This document shows positions 26,454-35,923 of a stretch of 64,000 nucleotides of DNA, one piece after another. The notes beneath the pieces were generated by a model. The model was given only the letters and a program-made list of their open reading frames with translations. It did no database searches and was not told the origin of the DNA. The stretch is from Pseudomonas grimontii. GTDB taxonomy: Bacteria; Pseudomonadota; Gammaproteobacteria; Pseudomonadales; Pseudomonadaceae. The stretch covers positions 1 to 64,000 of the forward strand of contig NZ_VFES01000004.1 in the NCBI RefSeq assembly GCF_007858185.1, given 5' to 3'. Both the position numbers and the translations under genes were made by a program. Position 1 is the first letter of the stretch; every line of letters starts with the position of its first letter.

Positions 26454-28133
26454 TCAGGCTACCAGTTGATGGCAGGCATATACCACCAGCACACCGGCGA
26501 CCAGCGTGGCATAGGGCAGCCAGCCTGCGCGGCGTTGGCCGTCATCGGCCTGGATATACAGGTCAGTGAGCATGGCGGCGGGGAAGCGGCCCTTGTCCTG
26601 CACATAGTGGCGGTAGCAGAACACCGGCAGGATCAGCAGCGCCAGCAGCAACCCGGTGACCAGCGTGCCCGCGCCCCAGATGTCCGCGCCCAGGCCCATG
26701 CAGGCCAGGTTGACGAAGCTCAGCACGCCGCCGGCCGCCAGCAGCACGGTGGGGGCTTTGTACGGGCGCACCCAGTCGGGGCGGTCCAGGCGGTGGATCC
26801 AGCCGGCATTGAGGTTGAGGAAGTTGAAGATGATGTAGCTGACATTTGAAGCCGCAAGCACGAACACATAGTCCGACATCAGCAACAGCAGCAGGTTGAA
26901 CGACAGGTCGGTCCACATCGCCGCCGTCGGCGCGCCATGTTCGTTGGTGCGCCCCAGGTACTTGGGCAGCCAGCCATCCACCGAGGCCTGATACAGGGTG
27001 CGCGACGAACCGGACATCGAGGTCATGATCGCCAGCAACGTCGCCAGCACCAGCATGATCAGCACGATATTGGCCACCACCTTGCCGCCGCCGATGCTGT
27101 CGGCCAACACCTGGCCAACGCCCATGCCGCTGTAGATCGCGGGCGAGAGCAGGCCGCTGTACACCGCGGGCGTGACGACTGCGCCGCTGGCATCGAGCAC
27201 CGCTGGCGTCACCAGTTGGCCCAGCCCGAGGCTGCCTTGAAACGCCAGCGGCACCAGGGTGAACACCAGGATGCACAGCAGGCCGGCGTAGAAGATCGCC
27301 TTGAAGGTGTCGCGCTTGGGGTCCTTGAACTCACGGGTGTAGCACACCGCCGTTTCAAAGCCGTAGGTGGACCACGCCGCCATGAACAGCCCGCCGGCCA
27401 TCAGCGACCAGCCGGAAATATCCCATGGCCCATCGATGACTTGCCCGGCCGCGTCATGGGCCAGGGGATACAGCGGCAGGAAGTTGGCCTGGGTCGCATC
27501 CCCAGTGAACAACGGCACCACGCCCACCAGCAGCAGCGGAATCAACGAGGTGACGCCGAGCACCAGGGTCAGGCGCGCCGACCGCAGGATGCCGCCGTGC
27601 TGCACGGCAAACACCGTGAGCAAAATCAACAAACCAATGGCGAACGTCGCGTTGATGCGCAACGACAGCCCGCTCTTGACCCAGCCCAGGTCCAGCAAGG
27701 TCAGTTGCCAGGTGTTGATCAACGCGTCGGCGGGAAACAGCGCCGTGAGGATATACCCCGCCGCCAGCCCCGAACCGATGGACAGCACCGGCGACCAGGC
27801 CAGCCAGTTACACCACACTGACACCGGTGCGATCAGCTTGCTGTAGCGCACCCAGGCCACCGCGCCGTACACCGAAGCGCCGCCGGATTTGTGCGGGAAC
27901 AGCCCGGCGATCTCGGCGTAGGTGAAGGCCTGGATAAACCCGAACAGGATCGACACGATCCACACGATCCACGCCGGTTTGCCCACCGTGGCGGCAATCG
28001 CACCAATGGAGAACAGCACCAGCGCGGGCACGCCACTGGCGACCCAGAATGCTCCGCGCCAATCGATCTTGCGGTGCAGGCTGCCCACCGAGCCGGCAGC
28101 CTGCGGTACAGCCTCGAACGTCGTCGCTTCCAT
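26454..28133 (-). CDS. APC-superfamily permease, candidate methylated-amine transporter
   Basis: 559 aa with about 12-14 hydrophobic segments. Amino acid-polyamine-organocation features include LHRKIDWRGAFWVASGVPAL at the N-terminus, GLFPHKSGGASVYGAVAWVR in the TM2 region and STYGFETAVCYTREFKDPKR in the TM6-7 region. It is longer than most APC permeases owing to an extended C-terminal part. It lies in the same direction as, and 74 bp from, the TMAO demethylase gene, so it probably imports trimethylamine, TMAO or dimethylamine. This is inference from position; no ABC-type Tmo transporter is present in the window. Confidence 0.8.
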   Translation of the reverse strand: MEATTFEAVPQAAGSVGSLHRKIDWRGAFWVASGVPALVLFSIGAIAATVGKPAWIVWIVSILFGFIQAFTYAEIAGLFPHKSGGASVYGAVAWVRYSKLIAPVSVWCNWLAWSPVLSIGSGLAAGYILTALFPADALINTWQLTLLDLGWVKSGLSLRINATFAIGLLILLTVFAVQHGGILRSARLTLVLGVTSLIPLLLVGVVPLFTGDATQANFLPLYPLAHDAAGQVIDGPWDISGWSLMAGGLFMAAWSTYGFETAVCYTREFKDPKRDTFKAIFYAGLLCILVFTLVPLAFQGSLGLGQLVTPAVLDASGAVVTPAVYSGLLSPAIYSGMGVGQVLADSIGGGKVVANIVLIMLVLATLLAIMTSMSGSSRTLYQASVDGWLPKYLGRTNEHGAPTAAMWTDLSFNLLLLLMSDYVFVLAASNVSYIIFNFLNLNAGWIHRLDRPDWVRPYKAPTVLLAAGGVLSFVNLACMGLGADIWGAGTLVTGLLLALLILPVFCYRHYVQDKGRFPAAMLTDLYIQADDGQRRAGWLPYATLVAGVLVVYACHQLVA

Positions 28134-28207
28134 CTTCGTATTCCCATGTCTGAATAGCGGTTAGGTTGGGGCAGTCAAAATGGGGTGGCACACACGTTTC
28201 GGGACGA

Positions 28208-30520
28208 TCAGCTACGCACCCGGCTTTTGTCCGGGTCGTAGAAAATCGCTGCGCTGACCGTGGCGCTGATGCGCTTCTGCAGGCCATCGACTTTGCCGAT
28301 CTCAAGTTCAGTGCCGGGCTCGGCGCAGCTCACGTCGACCCGGCACAGCGCGATATTGCTGGCCAGCAGCGGTGAGCGGCAGGCACTGGTGATCACCCCG
28401 ACCTGGGCCCGGCCCTGGTACACCGGGTCGCCGTGGTGGGCGGCCTCGTTGCCGCTCAGGTGCAGGCCGACCAGCTTGTGGCTGGGGTGGGCGCTGCGCC
28501 GCAGCAGGGCGTCGCGACCGATAAAGTCATCGGTCTTGCTCTTGAGCGGCACGCTGAAACCGATACCGGCCTCGAATGGATCGGTCTGGTCGCTGAACTC
28601 GTAGCCGGCGAAAATCAGCCCGGCTTCGATGCGCAGCAGGTCCAGGGCTTCCAGGCCCAGGGGCACCAGGCCCAAGGGTTGGCCGAGTTGCCAGATGCGG
28701 TCCCAGACCCGTTCGGCGTCTTCGGGCTGGCACCACACCTCAAAGCCCAGTTCGCCGGTGTAGCCGGTGCGCGAAATCATCAACGGGCAGCCGTCGAAGC
28801 CGTCCAGCCGGCCGACCAGGAAGCGAAACCAGCCGAGGGTTTCCACACTCGGTTGCGTGGGCGGGGTCCAGACCATCTGCTTGAGCAACTCGCGACTGCG
28901 CGGCCCTTGCACCGCCAGGTTGTGAATCTGTTCGCTGGCGGACTTGACCCACACCTTCATGCCCAGTTTCTGTGCCTGTTCGCGCAACCACACGCCGGCG
29001 TAGTCTTCGCCGCAGATCCAGCGGAAGTTGTCCGGGCCCAGGCGCAGCAAGGTGCCGTCGTCGAGCATGCCGCCGTGGGCGTGGCACATCGCCGAATAGA
29101 CCACTTGGCCCACCGCCAGGCGCCGTACATCACGGGTCAGGCAGTACTGCAACAGGGCTTCGGCGTCGGGGCCGATGATTTCGAATTTGCGCAGGGCGGT
29201 CAGGTCCATCACCGCCACCCGTTCGCGGCAACCGAGGTATTCCTCGGTGGCGCCGTAACCGTCGTAGCGCAGCGGCAGCCACCAGTTGCGGTAGTCGGTG
29301 AAGCTGCCGGTGAGGGCGCGGGTACGTGAGTGAAACGCGGACTCACGGGTGAGGATCGGGTCGGCATCCGCCGTGGTTCGAGTGCTCATGGCGATGGAAA
29401 AACGCTCCTTTTCGCTGTAGATGCGGACATGGATGTCGGTCGGGTTCCAGCCATTGGCCGGGTCAATGTCATCCGGGCACGAGGTACTGCCGCACAGCAG
29501 GTCGGTCATGGCCCGCAGCAGCACATAATCGCCGGGCCGAGACCAGGGTTCATCGAGGGTCATCTGCTGGTGCGCATCGATACCGGTGTTAAAGAAAAAA
29601 TTGATCGCCGGCCAGCCGTTGCGCGCCTGCACGCCATGGGGCGCAAGGACGCGGCTGAGGTTGTCGCTGCAGTTGTCGTGCCCGAAATAGCCATGGGTTT
29701 CGTAGTAGCGCGCCGCGCAGGCCAGGGCGAATGAATCGTGGCGCCCGACCGTGTCTTGCACCACCTCCAGCATCGGTTGCATCTGGCGGTCGAAAAACTT
29801 CGAGAACAGCCCCGGTGCCGGGTAGGCGCTGCCGTTCAGCGTGCGCGTGACGGTCTGGTCCAAGTCCAGCTCGACGCCGCGATCCAGGGCACGCCGGTCG
29901 AGGGCGACGAAGTCCGAACACTGGCGGCCCGCCACGTCCAGCACCTGGATGTACTGCCCCTTGGCGACGGTGTAGCCGTGGGCCGTGCCCGCGCGCAGGG
30001 TGAATTCGTCGAGTACATCGCCCAACGGCTCGGGCAGGGCCGGCAGTAGCAGCGGCGACGGATTGGCCCGCGTCACTATCAGACGCAGTTCGCTGGGCCG
30101 GTATTGCCGGTCGACGGCGGTGGCCTCGGCGGGTGCGGCGACAATCACCAGCAGCGCGTCCTCGGCGACAAACTGCCGGCTGTGGCCGGGCGGGCTGTCG
30201 GCGTCCCACAGCGAGGCAGCCAGCGGCAATGCCTGTGCGTCGATGCCGCGCCGCTGCAGTGCCTGGCCGATACGCCCAGGCACGCTGCAAACCGTTGACC
30301 CGCTCAGCCCCCAGCTCGCCAACGCGCTGCGACCGCCGGCGTCGAGGGCCAGCAGTGCGCAGGTTTGCCGGCCTTCGACGTCGATCACTTGCAGGCCGTC
30401 GCCGGGCTGCAAGTCGACCAGGGTCACACCGCCGGCGGCCACGCGGTAGCGTTCCAGGTTCGGCGCGCGGGCAAACAGCCCGGGCTCTCGGGGATGGGAA
30501 ACACGCGGTGCATTCATCAT
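28208..30520 (-). CDS. tdm: Trimethylamine-N-oxide demethylase (aldolase) Tdm: DUF1989-GcvT fusion
   Basis: 770 aa. It cleaves TMAO to dimethylamine and formaldehyde. Residues about 1-380 are the DUF1989 region, apparently in two copies (VIDVEGRQTCALLALD at 45-60 and VLDVAGRQCSDFVALD at 193-208). Candidate zinc ligands are Cys284 (GHDNCSDN), Cys343 and Cys348 (LLCGSTSCPDD). Residues about 390-770 are a GcvT-type folate-binding domain (MDLTALRKFEI, ISRTGYTGELGFEVWC, LGLEALDLLRIEAG) that can capture formaldehyde on THF. This domain order is the described Tdm architecture. Its ATG overlaps the tmm stop (ATGA), pairing the two sequential enzymes. Confidence 0.88.
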   Translation of the reverse strand: MMNAPRVSHPREPGLFARAPNLERYRVAAGGVTLVDLQPGDGLQVIDVEGRQTCALLALDAGGRSALASWGLSGSTVCSVPGRIGQALQRRGIDAQALPLAASLWDADSPPGHSRQFVAEDALLVIVAAPAEATAVDRQYRPSELRLIVTRANPSPLLLPALPEPLGDVLDEFTLRAGTAHGYTVAKGQYIQVLDVAGRQCSDFVALDRRALDRGVELDLDQTVTRTLNGSAYPAPGLFSKFFDRQMQPMLEVVQDTVGRHDSFALACAARYYETHGYFGHDNCSDNLSRVLAPHGVQARNGWPAINFFFNTGIDAHQQMTLDEPWSRPGDYVLLRAMTDLLCGSTSCPDDIDPANGWNPTDIHVRIYSEKERFSIAMSTRTTADADPILTRESAFHSRTRALTGSFTDYRNWWLPLRYDGYGATEEYLGCRERVAVMDLTALRKFEIIGPDAEALLQYCLTRDVRRLAVGQVVYSAMCHAHGGMLDDGTLLRLGPDNFRWICGEDYAGVWLREQAQKLGMKVWVKSASEQIHNLAVQGPRSRELLKQMVWTPPTQPSVETLGWFRFLVGRLDGFDGCPLMISRTGYTGELGFEVWCQPEDAERVWDRIWQLGQPLGLVPLGLEALDLLRIEAGLIFAGYEFSDQTDPFEAGIGFSVPLKSKTDDFIGRDALLRRSAHPSHKLVGLHLSGNEAAHHGDPVYQGRAQVGVITSACRSPLLASNIALCRVDVSCAEPGTELEIGKVDGLQKRISATVSAAIFYDPDKSRVRS

Positions 30521-31887
30521 CAGCCGACCGACTTGATGGGTGTCGTGGGCTCACCCAGGTACGCCGCCATCGAGTCATCCAGGGCCTGCAACCACGGCGT
30601 GTGGTGCGGCGGCGACTGGGTGCCGGTCATCAGCGAGCGATAGGACTTGTCGCGATAGCCCATGATGTTTTCCGCCTTGTCGTGCTTCCAGTGCAGAAAG
30701 GTTTCGTTGACGGCGGCGATGTCGAAATTCGGGTAGTCGGTGGCGTCCACCAGTTGCTGGATATAGGCGCCCTGGTACTCGAACATCTGCTGGTTGGTTT
30801 CCAGGGTCTGTTCCCGTGCGTGCCACGCTTGGCTGTCGGCGACCATCTCGGCGTGGCCGGGCAGCTGAATGCGCCCGAGGATCACATCGCGGGCATACCA
30901 GGCCTGGGCGTCGAACATGTTGAAGGAGTACCACTGGTCCTGCATGCCGAGGTAGATCAGGCGCGGGTTGGGTTCCCAGAACACGCCCTTGTAGAGGTTC
31001 ATCGGCCACAGGCGGTTGTCGGTCTTGAGGCTCAGTTCATCGGGCAGGAACGGGAAGTGGTGCTTGTAGCCGGTGCACAGGATCACCGCGTCGATGTGCT
31101 TGCTGCTGCCATCGATAAAGTACGCGCGGTTGTTTTCCAGGCGCTGGAGCAGCGGTTTTTCTTCCCAGTTATCCGGCCAGGCATAGCCCATGGGCGCGCT
31201 GCGGTAGCAACTGGTGATGCTGCGCGCGCCGTATTTGTAGCATTGCGAGCCGATGTCCTCGGCCGAATAGCTGCTGCCGACGATCAGCAGGTCCTTGTCC
31301 TTGAACTCCAGCGCCTCGCGAAAATCGTGGGCATGCAGGATACGCCCGGCGAACTGTTCGAAGCCTTCGAAGTACGGCACCTTGGGCGTAGAGAAGTGGC
31401 CGCAGGCGTTGATCACGTAGTCGAATTCTTCGCAGGTCAAGGTGTCGCTGGTGTAGTCGTGGGCGTAGAGGGTGAAGCGCTGGCTCTGTTCATCGAAGGT
31501 GACTTGGCGCACCACATTGTTGAAGCGGATGTAGTCGCGCACGCCGGCCTTTTCCACGCGGCCCTTGATGTAGTCCCACAGCACTTCACGCGGCGGGTAG
31601 GAGGCGATGGGTCGGCCGAAATGCTCTTCGAAGGTGTAGTCGGCGAACTCCAGGCATTCCTTGGGGCCGTTGGACCACAGGTAGCGGTACATGCTGCCGT
31701 GCACCGGCTCGCCGTTCTCGTCGAGGCCGGTGCGCCAGGTGTAGTTCCACATGCCGCCCCAGTCCTGCTGTTTTTCGAAACACACCAGCTCAGGGATGGC
31801 GGCGCCTTTGTCGCGGGCCGACTGGAACGCGCGAAGTTGCGCCAGGCCGCATGGGCCGGCACCGATGATTGCAACACGTAGGGTCAT
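30520..31887 (-). CDS. tmm: Trimethylamine monooxygenase Tmm (flavin-containing monooxygenase)
   Basis: 455 aa, normal for bacterial Tmm. It oxidises trimethylamine to TMAO using NADPH, FAD and oxygen. FAD motif [15 protein letters not shown] is at residues 8-22. The FMO fingerprint [11 protein letters not shown] and the NADPH-binding [20 protein letters not shown] are present. Diagnostic Tmm stretches are [57 protein letters not shown] and [20 protein letters not shown]. These closely resemble the characterised Methylocella/Roseobacter enzymes as I remember them. AGGAGG precedes the ATG at 31887. Confidence 0.93.
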   Translation of the reverse strand: MTLRVAIIGAGPCGLAQLRAFQSARDKGAAIPELVCFEKQQDWGGMWNYTWRTGLDENGEPVHGSMYRYLWSNGPKECLEFADYTFEEHFGRPIASYPPREVLWDYIKGRVEKAGVRDYIRFNNVVRQVTFDEQSQRFTLYAHDYTSDTLTCEEFDYVINACGHFSTPKVPYFEGFEQFAGRILHAHDFREALEFKDKDLLIVGSSYSAEDIGSQCYKYGARSITSCYRSAPMGYAWPDNWEEKPLLQRLENNRAYFIDGSSKHIDAVILCTGYKHHFPFLPDELSLKTDNRLWPMNLYKGVFWEPNPRLIYLGMQDQWYSFNMFDAQAWYARDVILGRIQLPGHAEMVADSQAWHAREQTLETNQQMFEYQGAYIQQLVDATDYPNFDIAAVNETFLHWKHDKAENIMGYRDKSYRSLMTGTQSPPHHTPWLQALDDSMAAYLGEPTTPIKSVG

Positions 31888-31907
31888 GAGCGTGCCTCCT
31901 GAAGGTT

Positions 31908-32774
31908 TCAGCGAAAGATCACTGTCTTGTCCTGGTTGATGAACACCCGGTGTTCCAGGTGGTATTTCAGGGCTTTGGAAAGGGCCACGGTTTCGGTGTC
32001 ACGGCCGATGGCGACCAACGAGTCGGGCAAGTGGGTATGGTCGACGCGCTGGATTTCCTGCTCGATGATCGGGCCCTCGTCGAGGTCGCTGGTGACGTAG
32101 TGGGCGGTGGCGCCGATCAGCTTGACGCCGCGGTCATAGGCCTGGTGATAGGGTTTGGCGCCCTTGAAACCGGGCAGGAACGAGTGATGGATATTGATTG
32201 CGCGCCCCGACAGTTGCTGGCACAGACCGTCCGACAAAATTTGCATGTAGCGCGCCAGCACCACCAGGTCGGTCTGGGTGTCTTCGACGATGCGCATCAG
32301 CTCGGCTTCCTGGCTGGCCTTGGTGTCCTTGGTGATCGGCAGGTAGATGAAGCGGATGCCTTCGCGCTCGGCCATTGCCCGCAGGTCCAGGTGGTTGGAG
32401 ACCACGGCGGTGATGTGCATGTCCATCTCGCCCTTGCGGTGGCGGTAGAGCAGGTCGGTAAGGCAGTGGTCGAACTTGCTGACCATCAGCAGCACGCGGG
32501 TCGGTTGGCGCGAGCTGAACAATTGCCAGTGCATGTCGAAGCCACCGGCGAGGTCGCCGAGGCCCTTGCGCAGGGCGCCGATGTCGCCGCTCACGCCGGT
32601 GTTGAAACGGAACACCGCACGCATGAAAAACTGCCCGGTGAACTCATCGTCGAACTGCGCCAGCTCGCTGATGTAGCACTGTTGTTGGGCCAGGCACGCG
32701 CTGATCGCGGCGACAATCCCGGACGCCGCCGGGCAGGTGATCTTGAGGATGTAATGTTCGCTGGAGGCGTCCAT
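31908..32774 (-). CDS. purU: Formyltetrahydrofolate deformylase PurU (copy 2)
   Basis: 288 aa, the same length as copy 1, with ACT domain and catalytic stretches [20 protein letters not shown] and [16 protein letters not shown] conserved. It hydrolyses 10-formyl-THF to formate and recycles THF for demethylation. It lies between the folate-binding subunit gene of the N-demethylase (30-bp gap) and tmm (20-bp gap), so it belongs to the same long transcription unit. The two PurU proteins look like a fairly recent duplication, and they keep divergent N-terminal stretches ([15 protein letters not shown] here, [15 protein letters not shown] there). Confidence 0.95.
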   Translation of the reverse strand: MDASSEHYILKITCPAASGIVAAISACLAQQQCYISELAQFDDEFTGQFFMRAVFRFNTGVSGDIGALRKGLGDLAGGFDMHWQLFSSRQPTRVLLMVSKFDHCLTDLLYRHRKGEMDMHITAVVSNHLDLRAMAEREGIRFIYLPITKDTKASQEAELMRIVEDTQTDLVVLARYMQILSDGLCQQLSGRAINIHHSFLPGFKGAKPYHQAYDRGVKLIGATAHYVTSDLDEGPIIEQEIQRVDHTHLPDSLVAIGRDTETVALSKALKYHLEHRVFINQDKTVIFR

Positions 32775-32804
32775 CGAAGGCTCCTGAATTGCGTGAAGGA
32801 AGGC

Positions 32805-33935
32805 TCAGCCCTTGGCCGTGCGCTTGGTTTTTTGCGGGTCGTCGAAGGGCAGGGCGTGGGTGCTGGCGCTGGCCTCAAGGCTGCCGCGCACCTGCAAGGC
32901 GATGCCGGGTTCGGAGCAGGCGACGCTCATGCGTGCGATGGCCATCGAGCGTTTGCTCAGGCGTGAATACATGCCGCAGGTGATCACGCCGACTTGTTGG
33001 TTGCCTTGCCACACAGTGTCGCCGGCCTCGGCGGCGCGGACGCCCTCAAGCAGCACGCCGGTGATCTTGAAGCGCTCCTGGCCGCGCAGGCGCAGGTGTT
33101 CTTCGGCGCCACGGAAGGCGTTCTTGCCAGGTGAAACAGTGAAATCCAGGCCCATTTCCCAGAGGGTGTCGCCGGCCTTCTGGTCGGCGAAGGGGTACAT
33201 CTGCGAGTTGTCGTAGGGGAAAAACATCAGCGAGCTTTCTACCCGCAACCAGTCCAGGGCGGTGAAGGCGCAGGGGATGATCCCCAGGCTCGCGCCTTGT
33301 TCGAGGATGCTGTCCCACAGGAACGGCGCATCGGCGGCCTTGCAGAAAATCTCGTAGCCACGTTCGCCGGTGTAGCCGGTGCGCGAGATCATCACCGGGC
33401 GGTCGAACAGGCGGGTTTGCAGGTGGTGGAAGTACGCCAGTTGGCGGATGCCGGGCATGTGTTCGGCGAGAAAATCCACCGCCAGCGGGCCTTGCAGCGA
33501 CAGGTCGTGCAGGTCGTCATCGAACAGCACCGCCACTTGCCGGCCCTGGGCCGAGCGCACGAGCATTTCATGCCCGGTGCCGGCGCCATGCACCACCATG
33601 AACGCGTTGGGGCCGGTGCGGTAGACGATGCAGTCATCGACGAATTTGCCATCCTCATCGAGCATCGAGGCATACACCGATTTGCCGGGGTAGAGCTTGG
33701 CGATGTCGCGGGTGGTGGCCCACTGCAACAGGCTCTCGGCGTGGGGGCCCACGTAGTGGACTTTTTTCAGGCCGGACACGTCCATCAGGCCGGCGCAGGT
33801 GCGGATCGCCTGGTGGTGGTCGGCGAGGTCACTGCTGTAGGTCCAGGCAGTGCCCATGCCGTTCCAGTCTTCGAGGTTCGAGCCGAGGGCGCGGTGCCGT
33901 TCGGCCAATGCAGAAATACGCCATGAGTGGGTCAT
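32805..33935 (-). CDS. GcvT-family folate-binding subunit of dimethylamine N-demethylase
   Basis: 376 aa. Aminomethyltransferase-type fold: MDVSGLKKVHYVGPHAESLL, LSLQGPLAVDFLAEH, MISRTGYTGERGYEIFC, and a C-terminal barrel (MGLDFTVSPGKNAFRGAEEH). A glycine cleavage T-protein is unlikely because no gcvH or gcvP is nearby and the gene follows the haem N-demethylase genes. In the described dimethylamine monooxygenase operons a GcvT-like protein accompanies the redox subunits and is thought to trap formaldehyde on THF. AAGGAA lies upstream of the ATG at 33935. Letter naming of this subunit (DmmD) is used in the literature, but I am not certain of it. Confidence 0.85.
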   Translation of the reverse strand: MTHSWRISALAERHRALGSNLEDWNGMGTAWTYSSDLADHHQAIRTCAGLMDVSGLKKVHYVGPHAESLLQWATTRDIAKLYPGKSVYASMLDEDGKFVDDCIVYRTGPNAFMVVHGAGTGHEMLVRSAQGRQVAVLFDDDLHDLSLQGPLAVDFLAEHMPGIRQLAYFHHLQTRLFDRPVMISRTGYTGERGYEIFCKAADAPFLWDSILEQGASLGIIPCAFTALDWLRVESSLMFFPYDNSQMYPFADQKAGDTLWEMGLDFTVSPGKNAFRGAEEHLRLRGQERFKITGVLLEGVRAAEAGDTVWQGNQQVGVITCGMYSRLSKRSMAIARMSVACSEPGIALQVRGSLEASASTHALPFDDPQKTKRTAKG

Positions 33936-33965
33936 GTGAGGTTCCTTGTCGTAGAAGAAGGGGCG

Positions 33966-34982
33966 TCAGGCCTGTGGGTCGAACTGGCTCAGCCACTCGA
34001 CCAGCGTGTGGCGGTAGCGGGTCATGCCCTTGTAGTCGGCGATGGGGTCGGGCAGGTCGCGCAGCACACGGTGCAGGCGACAGCCCCAGCCGGGTTGCGT
34101 GACCAGTTCGTCCAGGCTGATCAGGTAAGTGCGGATGCTGAACATCACCGCGTGGCTGCGCGGCAGGCGCGCCATCACTTGCAGCTCGACCCGCAGGTGC
34201 ACTTGTCGGCCGACGTTCTGCGCGGTGATCTGGCCGCGATCGGCGCCCCATTCATGGAAGGTTTCCGGCGACGAATCCAGGCGCGGGTTGATGGTCAGGG
34301 TCCAGTTCAAGCGCCGTACCGGCTGGCCGACCTGCAGGTTGAGCAGGTACTTCAGCGCCCGTTCGAACACGCCCATCTGATGGGCCATGGGCACCGGTGC
34401 GTGCCACTGCTTGAAACTCATGCCAGCGTCGAACGCCAGCGACCAGTCGGCCGGGCTGGTGACCAGGCCGGCGTCCATGTACAGGTCGCCGTCGCGCTGG
34501 TCGAGCAGGGCGAAATCCCCCTGCACCTGGCGGCCGATGTACTCCAGCGGCGCGCAGGGCAGGCTGCTGGCATCGCCGAAGATGAAGGACTGGTCGATGT
34601 CCAGCAGGTGGTTGCGCCACTGCCAGCGCTCGCCGTTTTGCGTCAGGCTGAACGACTGCGGGTAGTCGGCGGCCAGGTGTTCCATGATCATCTGCAGCGC
34701 ATCCCAGGCTGCCACTTGCATGTGCGGCATCACCAGGTAGCGGCGCGGGTCCTTGTCCAGCACCAGGGCGCGCTCGGCCATTTCCGAGCGGTAGTGCTCG
34801 TCGATGTCGAAGGCGTGTTCATAGATCGAGCCGGGGTCGCGGGAGATGGCCGGTTCGATGTTCACCGAGTACAGGTAGCTGTCTTCGATAAAGGGAAAGG
34901 GAAAACGCCGGATCGCTGCCGGGCTGTTGCGAAAACTGAAATCGTCGCGATAGCTCAGCACGGGGCTCGTTTGCAGGGGCAT
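33966..34982 (-). CDS. Haem-dependent oxidative N-demethylase catalytic subunit (DUF3445)
   Basis: 338 aa from the ATG at 34982 (MPLQTSPVLSYRDDF), with TAGGAG 8 bp upstream; the longer open frame to 35306 runs through the neighbouring gene. It belongs to the DUF3445/HODM alpha family, whose studied member is a PAS-fold haem enzyme that demethylates dimethylamine. Family stretches include FPFPFIEDSYLYSVNIEPA, LVLDKDPRRYLVMPHMQVA, WQWRNHLLDIDQSFIFGD, LDSSPETFHEWGADRGQITA and SHAVMFSIRTYLISLDELV. Location between the reductase and folate-binding subunits fits. It is cytoplasmic. Confidence 0.9.
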   Translation of the reverse strand: MPLQTSPVLSYRDDFSFRNSPAAIRRFPFPFIEDSYLYSVNIEPAISRDPGSIYEHAFDIDEHYRSEMAERALVLDKDPRRYLVMPHMQVAAWDALQMIMEHLAADYPQSFSLTQNGERWQWRNHLLDIDQSFIFGDASSLPCAPLEYIGRQVQGDFALLDQRDGDLYMDAGLVTSPADWSLAFDAGMSFKQWHAPVPMAHQMGVFERALKYLLNLQVGQPVRRLNWTLTINPRLDSSPETFHEWGADRGQITAQNVGRQVHLRVELQVMARLPRSHAVMFSIRTYLISLDELVTQPGWGCRLHRVLRDLPDPIADYKGMTRYRHTLVEWLSQFDPQA

Positions 34983-34993
34983 GGCACTCACTC

Positions 34994-35923
34994 CTATAGG
35001 TCCAGCGAAACGCAGGGGCCGCTGCCGCGCGAGACGCAGGGCATCAGAAAGTCGGCCTGCTCGGCCGGGCTGAGGAAGCTGTCGCGGTGTTCGATGGCGC
35101 CGCCCTGGTGGCGCGTGATGCACTGGCCGCAGACCCCGCCACGGCATAGGTTGGGCACCTGTAATCCTGCGTGTTCCAGGGCTTCGAGCAGGCTTTGTTC
35201 GGCCTCGACCCGCAGGCGCCGGCCACTGCGCAGCAGGTGCAGGTCGAATGGCTGGCCGGGTTGTGCGCCCTTGAAGGCTTCCGAATGCACACGCCTGCTC
35301 GGCCAACCGAGGCGTGAAGCGTGTTGCTCAACCGCCTCGAGCAAGGGCTGCGGACCGCAGGTGTAGACGTGGCTGCCCAGCGGCCGGTTGGCGAGGATCT
35401 GGTTCAGGTCCGGGCGGCGGTCGTAGGTGTGCAGGCGCGGGCCGAGGCGCTGTTGCAGCTCGTCGAGATAGGCGTCGCTGAGGCCCCGGCGGAACAGGTA
35501 ATGCAGTTCGAAGTCGGCCTGCTGCTGTTCCATCGCGGCGATATAGGCCATGAACGGCGTGATCCCGATCCCGGCGGCGATGAGGATATGCAGGCGCGCG
35601 GTGCCATGGGGCGCGAACAGATTGGCCGGCGGGGAAATCTGCAAGGTGTCGCCGACCTGCACCTGCCTGTGCAGGTACTGCGAGCCACCGCGCGAGGCGT
35701 CTTGCAGGCGCACGGCAATGCGATAGTGCTGGGGGTGCGCCGGGTCGCTGGTGAGTGAATAGGCGTTGCGCACCGTGCCTTCGGCCAGCGGCAGGTGCAC
35801 CTGCACATGGCTGCCGGGCGAGAAGCCGGGCAGGCTGCCCGTGGCGGGCGTCAGGGTGAATTCGCGCACCTCCGGCGTGAGCATGCGTGCCGCACTGACC
35901 TGAACGTTGAGGGCCGCGCTCAT
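34994..35923 (-). CDS. PDR/VanB-type FMN and [2Fe-2S] reductase subunit of dimethylamine N-demethylase
   Basis: 309 aa from the ATG at 35923 (MSAALNVQVSAARM), overlapping the stop of the upstream dmmA gene by 4 bp. The order is a flavin domain (RNAYSLTSDPAHPQHYRIAV at about 65-85), an NAD(P)-binding domain (LIAAGIGITPFMAYIAAMEQ), and a C-terminal plant-type ferredoxin (LCRGGVCGQC with a later MPCVSRG cysteine), giving the C-x4-C-x2-C-xn-C cluster motif. It passes electrons from NAD(P)H to the haem subunit encoded 11 bp downstream. Confidence 0.9.
   Translation of the reverse strand: MSAALNVQVSAARMLTPEVREFTLTPATGSLPGFSPGSHVQVHLPLAEGTVRNAYSLTSDPAHPQHYRIAVRLQDASRGGSQYLHRQVQVGDTLQISPPANLFAPHGTARLHILIAAGIGITPFMAYIAAMEQQQADFELHYLFRRGLSDAYLDELQQRLGPRLHTYDRRPDLNQILANRPLGSHVYTCGPQPLLEAVEQHASRLGWPSRRVHSEAFKGAQPGQPFDLHLLRSGRRLRVEAEQSLLEALEHAGLQVPNLCRGGVCGQCITRHQGGAIEHRDSFLSPAEQADFLMPCVSRGSGPCVSLDL

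Noticed and set aside
28187..28202. Sigma-54 promoter-like TGGCAC-N5-TTTCG
   Set aside because: It points away from the flanking minus-strand genes and the -12 element is imperfect.
32805..33935. Glycine cleavage T protein GcvT
   Set aside because: No gcvH or gcvP nearby; it lies inside the dimethylamine N-demethylase operon.
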